From positions 1 to 56,468 of the forward strand of contig CAWIUB010000015.1 of the NCBI GenBank assembly GCA_963839175.1: a stretch of 56,468 bases of DNA, read 5' to 3'. Position numbers and translations under genes: made by a program. The stretch comes from CAWIUB01 sp963839175. GTDB lineage: Bacteria > Actinomycetota > Actinomycetes > Mycobacteriales > Jatrophihabitantaceae. The notes beneath the pieces were generated by a model that saw only the letters and a program-made list of their open reading frames with translations, had not been told where the DNA came from and did no database searches. How positions within the stretch are numbered: position 1 is the stretch's first letter; every line of letters begins with the position of its first letter. Below, in pieces: positions 35,003 to 43,868 of this stretch.

Positions 35003-35740
35003 CTATTTGGTCGTCTTCCGCGCTGGTTCCGTCCTCGGCGCGGCCTTCTTGGTGGCCCGACCCGTGGCCGGCTTCTGCGCCGCGGCTTCTTTCTTGGCCG
35101 GAATCTTCTTCACCGGCGCCTTCTTGGCGGCCGCTGGGACCGGCTCGGCCAGGGCCGTCAAGTCGACGGCTGGTTCCGCCCCAGGCGCGGCCTTCTTGGT
35201 GGTCGGTCCCGTGGCTTGCTTCTGCGCCGCGGCCTCTTTCTTGGCCGGGGTCTTCTTCACCGGTGACTTCTTGGCGGCCGCTGGGACCGGCTCGGCCAGG
35301 GCTGTCAAGTCGACGGCTGGTTCCGCCCCAGGCGCGGCCTTCTTGGTGGCCCGCCCCGTGGCCGGCTTCTGCGCCGCGGCTTCCTTCTTGGCCGGGGTCT
35401 TCTTCACCGGTGCCTTCTTGGCGGCCGCTGGGACCGGCTCGGCCAGGGCTGTCAAGTCGACGACGGAGTCGTCTCCGCCGAAGCTGTTGGGGAGATAGGC
35501 GTCGGCTGCCCAGTCGTTGTCCCACCGCTGACCATCGAGGAAGTAGCGGAACCGGTAGGCGCGGCCTGCTTCCAGCTCGACCGTCAGGCTAAACCCGCCC
35601 TCGGCGTCGCGGCGCATCACGTCGGCGTCGGTCAACCAGCCGTTCCAGTCCCCGCACACCGCCGCGGTATGGGCACCCACCCCAGCATCGACGGTGAAGG
35701 TCACGCGGGCCTTGCCCTTCGCTCCCCTGGACTTGATCAT
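35003..35740 (-). CDS. CBM48-like domain protein with Lys/Ala/Pro repeat tail (245 aa)
   Basis: Residues 1-95 form an isoamylase/AMPK-type glycogen-binding fold: ARVTFTVDAGVGAHTAAVCG, DWNGWLTDADVMRRD, AYRFRYFLDGQRWDND, ADAYLPNSFGGDDSVV. The remainder is three tandem 49-residue repeats with pattern VDLTALAEPVPAAAKK, PVKKTPAKKEAAAQK and TKKAAPGAEPA, ending in RKTTK. The tail is strongly basic and histone H1-like, suggesting binding to nucleic acid or another polyanion. The ATG at 35740 follows GGGGAGACGAGG and begins the conserved part. It is probably cytoplasmic. Target carbohydrate and role are unknown. Confidence 0.8.
   Translation of the reverse strand: MIKSRGAKGKARVTFTVDAGVGAHTAAVCGDWNGWLTDADVMRRDAEGGFSLTVELEAGRAYRFRYFLDGQRWDNDWAADAYLPNSFGGDDSVVDLTALAEPVPAAAKKAPVKKTPAKKEAAAQKPATGRATKKAAPGAEPAVDLTALAEPVPAAAKKSPVKKTPAKKEAAAQKQATGPTTKKAAPGAEPAVDLTALAEPVPAAAKKAPVKKIPAKKEAAAQKPATGRATKKAAPRTEPARKTTK
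35021..35461 (-). repeat. Three tandem 147-bp coding repeats
   Basis: Units at 35315-35461, 35168-35314 and 35021-35167 are nearly identical at the DNA level and in frame. Differences are few (A/S, T/I, P/Q, R/P, A/T, G/R codons). The near-identity suggests recent expansion, so copy number may vary between strains. Confidence 0.9.
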
Positions 35741-36027
35741 CCTCGTCTCCCCTCTGCCCGGCTGCCGCCCGCCGGCGGACGCCGGGCCTGCTGGTCGGGC
35801 GGGCGCTGAAGGGCAGGCAAGATCGGTAGCCCGATACCTCGATCCCTTGCAGCCATCGCACCCATCCGGACGGCGAATCCATCGGATCAGATCAACGATC
35901 GAGAGCACGCGATCCGCTCGTTCCCTTAAAGCGAAGCGTGCAGCGCCGCGCGCTCACAGGCGTTGGGCGCAGCCCTCATCGACCTCGCGCCTACGCCACA
36001 CTCAACATCTCCTGATCGGGTCAGGAT

Positions 36028-36321
36028 CTACTGGCCGCGAGGCGGGAACCCCCGCACAAAATCGGCGAACTGGCGGGTGAAGTCTGCCTGGGCGTTAAGC
36101 ATCGCGGCCATCCAGTCCATCTGGCTGACTTGCGGAGTGGAGGCCAGCTTGCGCTGCTGCTCGGCGACGACCTCCAGCCAGCTGACGTAACCGTCAAGCA
36201 CCTGCTCACCTGTCTTACGGGCAGACTGGAGAATTTGCTCACTCAGCTCCCGCGCCCGCTCTAGCGTCTGCTGAAGCTCATCCTGCGCGGACGTGCTCCC
36301 AGTCGCTTCTTGATCAGTCAC
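36028..36321 (-). CDS. Small helical conserved protein, phasin-like (97 aa)
   Basis: Almost wholly alpha-helical with an amphipathic pattern: LQQTLERARELSEQILQSAR, KTGEQVLDGYVSWLEVVAEQ, MDWMAAMLNAQADFTRQFAD, ending FVRGFPPRGQ. The composition resembles short phasin or surface-coating proteins. The GTG at 36321 is chosen because the helical segment starts soon after and GGGAGCGGCAA lies upstream; the longer frame upstream is Arg/Cys-rich and non-helical. No polyhydroxyalkanoate gene is nearby, so the phasin idea rests on sequence character only. Confidence 0.6.
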   Translation of the reverse strand: MTDQEATGSTSAQDELQQTLERARELSEQILQSARKTGEQVLDGYVSWLEVVAEQQRKLASTPQVSQMDWMAAMLNAQADFTRQFADFVRGFPPRGQ

Positions 36322-37247
36322 TTGCCGCTCCCTATAAATGGGTTGGATCACTGCACCGCAACGGACGAGGAACTCGCGATCATGCTGGAAGCTCCCTTCC
36401 CCGATATCCAGCCCCGACCACGTGCATGACCTCGACCCACCACAAAGGCGGGTCGGCCACTCGTCCGGGCCTCCTTGTCCGAGCGATCCGGGGCTGTATT
36501 GGTCGGCTGACCTCACCGTAGTCAATTCCCGTTCTCAAGGTGGCGTCTGGCCATTAACACTGCACCCAGCGATTCACGGCACTCCGATCTTTGCGGGCGA
36601 CCGACACCGCCAGTCGCCCAGCTGTTTCCTGAAATTTGCGTGCGTTCGCGGCCGCGGTCAGTCGTCGACCACCCGCCAAGAGCCGCCTCTGTGTTCCAGC
36701 CTTTGCAAGGCCAAGGTGTTCATGGCGGACGGTCTCCCAACGCATGAACTTGGCGGTCTTTGCTCGCCGTGATATCCGCAGGACGCTCTGTAACACCGAT
36801 TCTCTGGAGCGATCTTAAGCGTCCACGACGTCGCTTCTTTGGCCGTTGCGGCCCGTCGTAGACACGTTCTCTTGAGCTGTGTCCCCGACGTCAGCACCCA
36901 CGATTCCCTTTCGTCGCTGCGTTTCTCCATGTGCACGCTGGCACGGAAGCCGGCACGGCGACATGTCCACGACGAAGAGGCGCCGCACCCGCCAGGGATC
37001 GCGCGGCCGGCTCCAGAGAACGCCGATTACGGCGTGGCCATCCGGGCTTGCGGATGGTCGACGGTGGCGTCGTTCTGCTCGCCCGGCGTCCGGGCCGATT
37101 GGCTCGTGAGCGGTCGCGTCAGTGGTGTGCGGCAGTGACCAGTTGGGCAGAATCGGCGTCCTGCGACGCCCGCTGGGTGGCGATGTAGCTCGTTGGTGGC
37201 CCGCGCGGGGCTTGCCGTCGCCAGCTGCCTCAGGGTGCGTAGATCAG
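36322..37247. other. Long intergenic stretch, no supported gene
   Basis: About 925 bp with lower coding bias than its neighbours and only short overlapping frames on both strands. No domain, tRNA or repeat is recognised. The final part precedes the GntR operator at 37248-37267. Confidence 0.4.
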
Positions 37248-37267
37248 TGTACTGCTGTGCTAGTACA
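37248..37267 (+). promoter_or_regulatory. Palindromic operator/promoter of the GntR-ABC operon
   Basis: A perfect 6-bp inverted repeat TGTACT-N8-AGTACA ends 9 bp before the GntR GTG. The TAGTAC within it could be the -10 box of a leaderless transcript starting at or near that GTG. YtrA-type GntR regulators usually autorepress from such sites, so the palindrome would block RNA polymerase directly. The function is inferred from position. Confidence 0.6.
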
Positions 37268-37276
37268 GTGGGTACT

Positions 37277-37696
37277 GTGGATGGGGGTTGCGTCTTGTTT
37301 CGGATCGATGCGGGCAGCGGGGTGCCCATCTATCGGCAGTTGGTGGAGCAGGTGCGTCGTGAGGTGATGTTCGGGCGGTTGGCTGCCGGGGATCAGCTTC
37401 CGCCGTTGCGGGAGGTCGTCGATGCGTTGGCGATCAACCCGAACACGGTGGTGAAGGCCTATGCCGAGCTCGAGCATGACGGGCTGGTGGTGCGGCGGCA
37501 GGGGATGGGGACGTTCGTCGCCGCTGCGCCGCCGGCCGGCGTGCTGGTTGCTCCGCCGGCGGTGCGCGATTCGCTGTTGCGTTGGGTGCGCCGGGCGCGT
37601 GCGGCGGGTTTGAGCCGTGAGCAGATCCGGTTGCTGGTGTCGGTCGCCCTCGATGAAGGCGCCTCGGAGGCGGAGCGGGCCGGTGGTGTGGCATGA
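37277..37696 (+). CDS. GntR-family regulator, YtrA subfamily (139 aa)
   Basis: Short GntR repressor with winged helix LFRIDAGSGVPIYRQLVEQV, RLAAGDQLPPLREVVDALAI, NPNTVVKAYAELEHDGLV and QGMGTFVAAAP, followed by a small dimerisation tail (SREQIRLLVSVALDEG). It lacks the larger effector domain of other GntR proteins, as is usual for the YtrA group. The start is the GTG at 37277, with almost no leader after the operator. Its TGA overlaps the ATG of the ATPase gene by 4 bp. It likely represses the downstream ABC exporter. Confidence 0.88.
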   Translation: MDGGCVLFRIDAGSGVPIYRQLVEQVRREVMFGRLAAGDQLPPLREVVDALAINPNTVVKAYAELEHDGLVVRRQGMGTFVAAAPPAGVLVAPPAVRDSLLRWVRRARAAGLSREQIRLLVSVALDEGASEAERAGGVA

Positions 37697-38562
37697 CGGC
37701 GGCGTTGACGCTGAGCGGGCTGGGGCACCGATACCCGGGCGGCCGGTGGGCGCTGTGCGACTGCAGTGTTGAGGTGCCGGCCGGGCGGGTGGTCGCGTTG
37801 GTCGGGCCGAACGGGGCCGGCAAGACGACGCTGCTGAACATCGCTGCGGGGCTGTTGCGCCCGACGACCGGCACGGTGGAGGTCGCGGGCCGGGCGCCGG
37901 ATCGGCGGTTGGCGAAGATCGGCTATGTCGCCCAGGACGCACCGCTGTGGCCACGGCTGCGCGTTGCGGACGTGCTCGAGCTGGGCCGGTGCATGAACCC
38001 AGCCTTCGACCTGCAGCTCGCTGAGGCACGCGTCCGGGCGCTGGAGATCCCGGCTCGGGCCCGCATCAACACGCTCTCCGGCGGGCAGCGTGCTCAGGTC
38101 GCGCTGAGCCTGGTGCTCGCCAAGCGCCGGGAGCCGTTGTTGCTCGACGAGCCTTTGGCGAACCTGGACCCGCTGGCCCGGCGCGAGTTCCTCACCTCGA
38201 TGTTCGCCACCTGTGCCGAGGACGGGGTCGCGGTGTTGTTCTCCTCGCACGTGATCGCCGAACTCGAGCGGATCTGCGACTACCTGATCGTGCTTTTGGC
38301 TGGGCGGGTGCAGATCGCCGGTGACATCGACGAGCTGCGCGCCGGCCACCGGGTGGTGACCGGACCGCTCGACTGGCCGCAGCGCACAGCAGTCAACGTG
38401 GTCAGCGCCACCACCACAGCCGGGCGCACGACGGCGCTGGTGCGCGCGGACTCCGACACGAGGTTGGGGCCGGGCTTGGAGGAGGTCGAGCCGACCTTCG
38501 ATGAGCTAGCCCTGGCCTACCTCGCGACGCCGCGTCGGCATCCCACCGAGGTGCCGGCATGA
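37693..38562 (+). CDS. ABC transporter ATP-binding protein (289 aa)
   Basis: Complete ABC ATPase: Walker A GPNGAGKTTLLN, Q-loop IGYVAQDAPLWPRL, signature NTLSGGQRAQVALS, Walker B PLLLDEPLANLD and switch His in LFSSHVIAELERI. The C-terminal ~70 residues form the extension found in YtrB/CcmA-like exporters. It overlaps both the GntR gene and the permease gene by 4 bp, giving a three-gene operon. The substrate is unknown; YtrA-controlled transporters often export antibiotics or peptides. Confidence 0.9.
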   Translation: MTAALTLSGLGHRYPGGRWALCDCSVEVPAGRVVALVGPNGAGKTTLLNIAAGLLRPTTGTVEVAGRAPDRRLAKIGYVAQDAPLWPRLRVADVLELGRCMNPAFDLQLAEARVRALEIPARARINTLSGGQRAQVALSLVLAKRREPLLLDEPLANLDPLARREFLTSMFATCAEDGVAVLFSSHVIAELERICDYLIVLLAGRVQIAGDIDELRAGHRVVTGPLDWPQRTAVNVVSATTTAGRTTALVRADSDTRLGPGLEEVEPTFDELALAYLATPRRHPTEVPA

Positions 38563-39448
38563 AATGTCTGCTCTGGCGCCAACACCGTGGACAGCTGCTG
38601 TGGACCGCGCTCGTGCTCGCGGCCGCCAGCGCCGTGATGGCGGTCGTCGCGCACAGCGCCGACCGATGGCTGGCCAACTACCAGCGCTGGCTGGCGCAGC
38701 TGCGCGCCACCGGCTGCCCACTACCGGGCAGTGGGAACAGCGTCGTGCACGCCCCGCCTCCGACCTGCCAGGCGCTGCTCTCGCGCTACTCCGGCGGCCA
38801 ACAATCCTCCTTCGCGCACGCCTACAACTTCGCCATCCCGGTCTTCGAGGAAGGTCTGCCGCTGCTCATGGTGGTCATCGGCGTGCTCGTCGGGCTCCGC
38901 TGGTGGCCCGCGAGATCGAGCAGCGCACCCAGCTCGTCGCCTGGACCCAATCGGTCGCGCGCCGCTGCTGGTACGCCACCAAGACCGGCATGCTGACCAT
39001 CAGCCTGGCGTTGGCCGGACTGCTCGCCGGCTTCGCCAACGACCGCGCCCAGATCCCGCTCAACCGCGGCGGGCTGACCAGCTCACGCTGGATCTGGTTC
39101 TTTTCCATCGACCTGGCTCCCGCCGCTGAGGTCGTGCTCGCCTTCGCCCTCGCCGTCGCGATCGGCGCCTTCGTGCGGCGCACCTTGCCCGCCATCGGCG
39201 CCGCGCTGGTCAGCTTCCTCGCCCTGTTCCTGCTCACTGGCTGGATCGTGCGCTCCCTCACCTCGGCCTCAACGGCCAGCGGATCAAGAGGAACACCGGA
39301 CACCGGCTGGAGCATCGGCGGCGGCCGCTACCACCCCGCCAACCAGTACTGGCTCCTCCAGCTCACCTACCTCGCCATTTTGCTCGCCCTCGCCGCCGTA
39401 CTGCTCGCCATAGGCTGGCGAGCCACCCGACCCCGAAGCATCGTCTAG
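38559..39448 (+). pseudogene. ABC transporter permease, frameshifted
   Basis: The first part (MKCLLWRQHRGQLLWTALVL, FEEGLPLLMVVIGVLVG) lies in one frame. The rest (APLVAREIEQRTQLVAWTQS, SLALAGLLAGFANDRAQIP, AIGAALVSFLALFLLTGWIV, LTYLAILLALAAVLLAIGW) is in another, ending at TAG 39446-39448. A single missing base at about 38893-38898, where VLVG should join APLVAREIEQ, explains it. Six membrane helices would result if repaired. Because everything else is well preserved, the change is either recent or a sequencing error. Confidence 0.8.
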
Positions 39449-39867
39449 CGGTCAACGCGAGCGCTTCCGAACGTCGGCTAGTTGATGCGTTGATCTTGTT
39501 CGAGAACAACCCATCCGTGCTGACAACGCGCACTCCCGAGCGCCTGTCAGCCGTCCCGAAACGACGGCTCGGTAGCCCCGCTCGCCGCGTCACCCGCCGT
39601 GAGCGCCGACGAAGCGCTTTTCACACAGGCCTATCACGGTGACCGCCGAGGATCGCCGAATCGGGAACAGCCTCGGAGCGGGTCGGCGGCGGATTGCCGC
39701 GTCATTATGCGCGCTCGGTGGCGCGGTCCGCTCCCGCCTACGTGTCTGCGGAGACCGCTTAGGCACGCGAGGTAGAACCGCCGTGCTGACCAAGCTCGGC
39801 GGCGGTGTTGAGCCCTTACAATCAGCTGGTCTCAACACTGTCGCAACAAGCGGGGAGGCGATTCCAG
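39449..39867. other. Intergenic stretch upstream of tautomerase gene
   Basis: About 420 bp without a recognisable gene. Short frames near 39640-39860 run into the tautomerase in another phase. No repeat or RNA gene was seen. Confidence 0.35.
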
Positions 39868-40074
39868 GTGCCACTGATCGACGTCAGACTGCTCGAAGGC
39901 GTCTTCTCGCCGGAGGAGCGCAAGCAGCTCGCGGAGGAACTGATCGGTGCGGTGGTTGTGGTGAAGGGGGAGTCCTTCCGGACGGAGACGGAGGTGCTGA
40001 TCGCCGAGGTGCCGGTCGGCAACTGGTATGAGCGAGGATCACCGATCACGCCGGATGGCGTTGGCGCTGACTAG
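39868..40074 (+). CDS. 4-oxalocrotonate tautomerase-family protein (68 aa)
   Basis: Small tautomerase subunit beginning VPLIDVRLLEGVFSPEERKQ, followed by LAEELIGAVVVVKGESFRTE and EVLIAEVPVGNWYERGSPIT. After removal of the initiator residue the amino-terminal Pro1 would be the catalytic base of the family. The GTG at 39868 is set by GGGGAGG at 39852-39858 and by that proline. It probably assembles as a multimer. It stands alone, so its substrate cannot be inferred. Confidence 0.8.
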   Translation: MPLIDVRLLEGVFSPEERKQLAEELIGAVVVVKGESFRTETEVLIAEVPVGNWYERGSPITPDGVGAD

Positions 40075-40373
40075 CGCCAACTCCAGTCAGCCGGCGAGTC
40101 CGCTCAGCGTCGGGCAACGCCGTCTTCGATGGCGACACCTGGTCAGTCAGCCTTCGCCCCCGCACGGGGGAACCGACTTCCGGTTCGAGGACTTGTCGAG
40201 CACGACAGCGTAAAGCCGATCTCTCAGCCCGTGGCCCACGTGGGCGTTGCCCCGGTGTCATCCCGACGGGCCACGTGACCACCCGGCGTGATCACCGTGC
40301 CCGGACCGAGCGCCGACTACTTGACGCGACCAGCCCATCATGTCGGTCCGAGCCCGTCGCTGTTCTGCGCGAG

Positions 40374-41303
40374 CTAGCCGCGCGCAAAGGCTGTCAGAAG
40401 CTCGGCGACCTGTTCGGGGTGGCCGAGTTGTGGGACGTGTCCGGCCGGCAGCACCTCGAGTCGGGCGTGTGGGATGAGCTGTGCCGCGGCCCGGGCAGCC
40501 TGGATCGGCACCACTGGGTCGCGGTCTCCCCAGATCATCAGGGTCGGCACCGACAGTCGGCGAAGGTCCTCCGGCCTGGCCCGGTTCGCGGGTCGGTAGC
40601 CGAACGGCGAGATAAGCGCCTGGAACTCCGCCCGGTTGGCGGCAACCGCGACCGGGTCCCTGGCTGCGGCGACCAGGGAGTCGAGCAGGTCCGGGTACCG
40701 CGTGATGGTGTCGGCCTCGCCCACGGACGCCATCATGCGCAGCAGCATCCGCCGGCCCGGCTTCACGGCCCGGGTCATGACGTCGCCGAGTACCGGCATC
40801 GCCATCAATCGGATCGGCAGTGGGAGGTGAGCGCCGGGCAGCGTGGGAGTCGACCCGAGCATGGCAAGCCCGCGCACACGCCGCGGGTGCTCGAGGGCGT
40901 ACCACGTCGCATAGATGCCGCCGCCCGAGGCGCCGGCGAGCACCGCGCTCTCCAACTCCAGAGCGTTCAGCACGTCCTCCACGAACCGGACCGCAAAGTC
41001 GCGGAACATGCCGCGCGGGAAGTCGCTGGGATCGCTGAGACCCATGCCGGGCCGGTCAACGAGGTAGGACCGGATCGCGGTCGCGTGTTCGAGCAGCATC
41101 AGGTGCGACAGCGCCGAGGTGTTGTTGCCGTGCAGATGAACGACCGGCACGCCGTCGCCGGCCTCGACTACATGCACCCGCCTGCCGGTGCCGAGAGTCA
41201 CGAAGCGCCCGCGTGTCCCGGAAACGCGCAGCATCCGTTCGTAGACCTCGCGCATGCCGACGGAGTGCTCCACCGAGCGAGTGGTCTTCGCTTGTGCGGA
41301 CAT
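40374..41303 (-). CDS. Alpha/beta hydrolase (309 aa)
   Basis: Complete alpha/beta hydrolase: oxyanion region VVHLHGNNTSALSHL, VDRPGMGLSDPSD, nucleophile elbow VLAGASGGGIYATWY, acid in LMIWGDRDPVVPIQ and His in LPAGHVPQLGHPEQV. All three catalytic residues are present, in contrast to the paralogue at 5219-6217. It is transcribed divergently from the HxlR regulator that starts 87 bp away, the classic arrangement of a regulator with its target. The substrate is unknown; the cap region is Met/Arg-rich. Confidence 0.87.
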   Translation of the reverse strand: MSAQAKTTRSVEHSVGMREVYERMLRVSGTRGRFVTLGTGRRVHVVEAGDGVPVVHLHGNNTSALSHLMLLEHATAIRSYLVDRPGMGLSDPSDFPRGMFRDFAVRFVEDVLNALELESAVLAGASGGGIYATWYALEHPRRVRGLAMLGSTPTLPGAHLPLPIRLMAMPVLGDVMTRAVKPGRRMLLRMMASVGEADTITRYPDLLDSLVAAARDPVAVAANRAEFQALISPFGYRPANRARPEDLRRLSVPTLMIWGDRDPVVPIQAARAAAQLIPHARLEVLPAGHVPQLGHPEQVAELLTAFARG

Positions 41304-41389
41304 GTGATCACGATCTGCCGAACCCTGACGGCTCGGCTAGTTCGGACTTCGAACTTCATGCGAGGCGCGTCGGTGAGAGACTTCAGGTC

Positions 41390-42061
41390 GTGGGCTCAAG
41401 CGAGGTCACCGGCTACTGCTCGTTCACCAAGGCGATCGAACACCTCGGCGACCGGTGGAACCTGTTCATCCTGCGCGAGCTTTCGATATTCGGGCCGCGG
41501 CGTTTCAACGATCTCGCCGCTGGCCTGCCCGGACGGATTTCGCGGTCGGTGCTCGCCGACCGGTTACGCAGGCTGGAGAACCTCGGTCTGGTCACGCACG
41601 CCGGCGGGGCGCCGTACCGGCTCACCGCGGCCGGCACCGAACTGGTCCCAACGATCCTGTCGCTGCGCGGCTGGGCAGAGGCCTGGCTGCCTGACGATCC
41701 GGACATGGTCGACCGTGACCCGGACGTCGTGCTTGCCTGGCTGGCCCGGCGCGCTGCTCCGGCGCGGCTACCCGACCGCCCGGCCGTATTGGAGTTCACG
41801 ACGTACCACCGACACGAACACCGCTGGTGGCTGGTCCTGCAGCGAGGCGCGGAGCCCTACGGATGCATGCGCGACCCGCTGCTGGACGAGACCCGCTACG
41901 TGTACGTCCGGGCGGCGATCACCACCCTGCTCGCACTGGCGCGGGGCAGGCGCGACTGGGCAGACGTCGTCGACGACGGGACACTGGTCATCTCCGGCGC
42001 CCCCGAGCTGGCAAACCGGATCCCCGAATGGTTCACGCCTGCTGCCATGGCTGGGACATGA
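41390..42061 (+). CDS. HxlR-type winged-helix regulator with C-terminal domain (223 aa)
   Basis: The N-terminal HxlR domain reads YCSFTKAIEHLGDRWNLFIL, RELSIFGPRRFNDLAAGLPG and SRSVLADRLRRLENLGLV. A further ~110-residue domain (AVLEFTTYHRHEHRWWLVLQ, DETRYVYVRAAITTLLALA) extends beyond the minimal HxlR length and resembles SCP2-like or effector-binding tails. The GTG at 41390 is the start nearest the conserved part; the longer frame overlaps the divergent hydrolase gene. It probably controls the hydrolase at 40374-41303. Confidence 0.8.
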   Translation: MGSSEVTGYCSFTKAIEHLGDRWNLFILRELSIFGPRRFNDLAAGLPGRISRSVLADRLRRLENLGLVTHAGGAPYRLTAAGTELVPTILSLRGWAEAWLPDDPDMVDRDPDVVLAWLARRAAPARLPDRPAVLEFTTYHRHEHRWWLVLQRGAEPYGCMRDPLLDETRYVYVRAAITTLLALARGRRDWADVVDDGTLVISGAPELANRIPEWFTPAAMAGT

Positions 42062-42151
42062 GCGCGATCAAGGATGTCCACCGGATCAAGCCTCCCGGGT
42101 GTGGGACAGCCGCGCGTGCCGTCGGTCACCTAGCTTGAGCTTCCGATGATC

Positions 42152-43473
42152 GGCGCTTCCGGGTTCTTCGTGGGTCGGGTCTGGGTGTGACGGGCGCTTG
42201 GCGGCAGGATCTGTCGCATGCGCGACACCGAGTTGTACCGCCATCTGCTGGGGTTGGTCGCGCCGTGGGAGGTTGATCGCGTCGAGCTGTCGGCCCCCGG
42301 CGGGCGGGTGGACGTGTGGGTCGGGCATCCGGGCCGGACGCGGTTCGCGTGCCCGGACTGCGAGCGGGAGCTGGCGGTCTACGACCACGCCGAGGAGCGG
42401 GCTTGGCGGCATCTGGACTCGTGTGCGTTCTTGACGTTCCTGCACGCCCGCCCGCCGCGGGTCGAGTGCCCCGAGCACGGGGTGCGGCAGGTGCGGCTGC
42501 CGTGGGCTGAGCCGCACGCACGGTTCACCGTGTTGTTCGAGCGGCTGGCCATCGACGTGCTCGCCGCCTGCGACGTGGCCTCCGCGGCCGGGTTGCTGCG
42601 GGTCAGCTGGGATGAGGCGTGGCACCTGATGGACCGCGCGGTGGCCCGGGGCCTGACCGCGAAACCACTGACCGCCCCGGCGCATGTCGGGGTCGATGAG
42701 AAGGCGGCCGGGCGGGGACAGGACTACATCACCGTGGTCGCCGACCTGGACACCGGCACCGTGGACTACATCGCCGACGAGCGACGCCAGGCCAGCCTGG
42801 ACGGCTACTTCGAGAAGTTCACGCCCGAGCAGCTGGCCGGCATCCAGGCGGTCGCGATGGACATGTGGGAGCCGTTCGCCAACTCGGTGCGCGCGCACCT
42901 GACCGACCCGGACGACAAGATCGTGTTCGACCGGTACCACCTGATGGGCTACCTCACCGGCGCGGTGGACACCGTCCGCAAGCAAGAGAACCGGGCGCTG
43001 GTCGCGGCCGGTGACAAGAGCCTGGCCGGTTCGAAGTACCTCTGGCTGTACTCGGCCGAGAACCTGCCCGACCGTCACGCCGACCGGTTCGCCACGCTGC
43101 AGGCCGGCGACCTGCGCACCGCGCGGGCGTGGGCGATCAAGGAGAGCCTGCGGCACTTCTGGTCCTATAAGCGCCGCGGCTGGGCGGCCAAGCACTTCAA
43201 CCGCTGGTACTTCTGGGCCACCCACTGCCGGCTCAAACCGATCATCGACGCGGCTAAGACACTCAAACGTCACCAGGCGGGGCTGCTGTCCTACTTCGCC
43301 CACCGGATCACCAACGCCGGCGCCGAAGGCCTCAACTCCCGCATCCAGGCGATCAGAGTCTCAGCGCGTGGCTACCGCAACCGCGAGCACTTCAAGACCG
43401 CGATCTACTTCCACCTCGGTGGCCTACAGCTCTACCCGGCCACACCATGACCCACGGACTTCCCGGAAGCGCC
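42152..43473 (+). mobile_element. ISL3-family insertion sequence with 8-bp target duplication (1322 bp)
   Basis: 25-bp imperfect inverted repeats at 42152-42176 and 43449-43473 (outer GGCGCTTCCGGG) are bounded by the exact direct repeat CGATGATC at 42144-42151 and 43474-43481. The 8-bp duplication is the family norm. The intact transposase and perfect duplication suggest a recent insertion into an older IS1634 remnant. Confidence 0.93.
42218..43450 (+). CDS. ISL3-family transposase (410 aa)
   Basis: The N-terminal zinc-ribbon segment contains FACPDCERELAVYDH and VECPEHGVRQVRLPW. The DDE domain follows: VGVDEKAAGRGQDYITVVAD (first Asp), AVAMDMWEPFANSVRAHL (second Asp) and FDRYHLMGYL, with the Glu in THAGAEGLNSRI-like NAGAEGLNSRIQAI near the end. 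Length and frame are complete, so this transposase is probably active. The stop falls at the start of the right inverted repeat. Confidence 0.93.
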   Translation: MRDTELYRHLLGLVAPWEVDRVELSAPGGRVDVWVGHPGRTRFACPDCERELAVYDHAEERAWRHLDSCAFLTFLHARPPRVECPEHGVRQVRLPWAEPHARFTVLFERLAIDVLAACDVASAAGLLRVSWDEAWHLMDRAVARGLTAKPLTAPAHVGVDEKAAGRGQDYITVVADLDTGTVDYIADERRQASLDGYFEKFTPEQLAGIQAVAMDMWEPFANSVRAHLTDPDDKIVFDRYHLMGYLTGAVDTVRKQENRALVAAGDKSLAGSKYLWLYSAENLPDRHADRFATLQAGDLRTARAWAIKESLRHFWSYKRRGWAAKHFNRWYFWATHCRLKPIIDAAKTLKRHQAGLLSYFAHRITNAGAEGLNSRIQAIRVSARGYRNREHFKTAIYFHLGGLQLYPATP

Positions 43474-43481
43474 CGATGATC

Positions 43482-43868
43482 AGGCTGTCTGGTGGGGCTT
43501 TCGCCTGCCAGGTTAGGGGTTTTGGGGCTGGCGGGCCTATGACCTAACTGGCTGCGGGGTGCCCAGCGGTCGAGCTGGTAGATCTGGCTGAGCTGGTTTT
43601 GGAGGTCGGTGGTTTCGGTGAGCATGCGGCGGGCCTTGGGGCGGCCTCGTTCGCCTTGGTAGAGCAGGACGGTCTCGCCGATTCCGGCGAGGTGGCGGAG
43701 GAGTTCGCGGAGGGATAGGTGTAGCCCGGCGCGGTCGGCTTGCAGGCGGATCAGGTGCGCGAGTTGCAGGGCGAGCACGCAGGTGAAGGTGTGCACGCGG
43801 ATGTTGTGTTCGGTCCAGTGGTGCATGGGTGAGAACGAGACGAGGTGGGGGTCTTTGAGCTGCCGGAA
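43482..43868 (-). pseudogene. IS1634-family transposase, C-terminal remnant
   Basis: The minus strand encodes HLVSFSPMHHWTEHNIRVHT, LIRLQADRAGLHLSLRELLR, LLYQGERGRPKARRMLTETT and QIYQLDRWAPRSQLG, the C-terminus of an IS1634 transposase of a subgroup different from that at 1374-3107. The 3' end was hit by the ISL3 insertion. The upstream catalytic part is missing, because the fragment ends abruptly against an IclR gene fragment at about 43868. Confidence 0.75.

Noticed and set aside
35021..35461. Tandem 147-bp units considered as a CRISPR-like or noncoding array
   Set aside because: The units are contiguous without spacers and encode in-frame protein repeats.
34303..35592. 429-codon plus frame starting before the truncated quinone reductase
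   Set aside because: Only its first ~80 codons are conserved; the rest is antisense to the CBM48-like gene.
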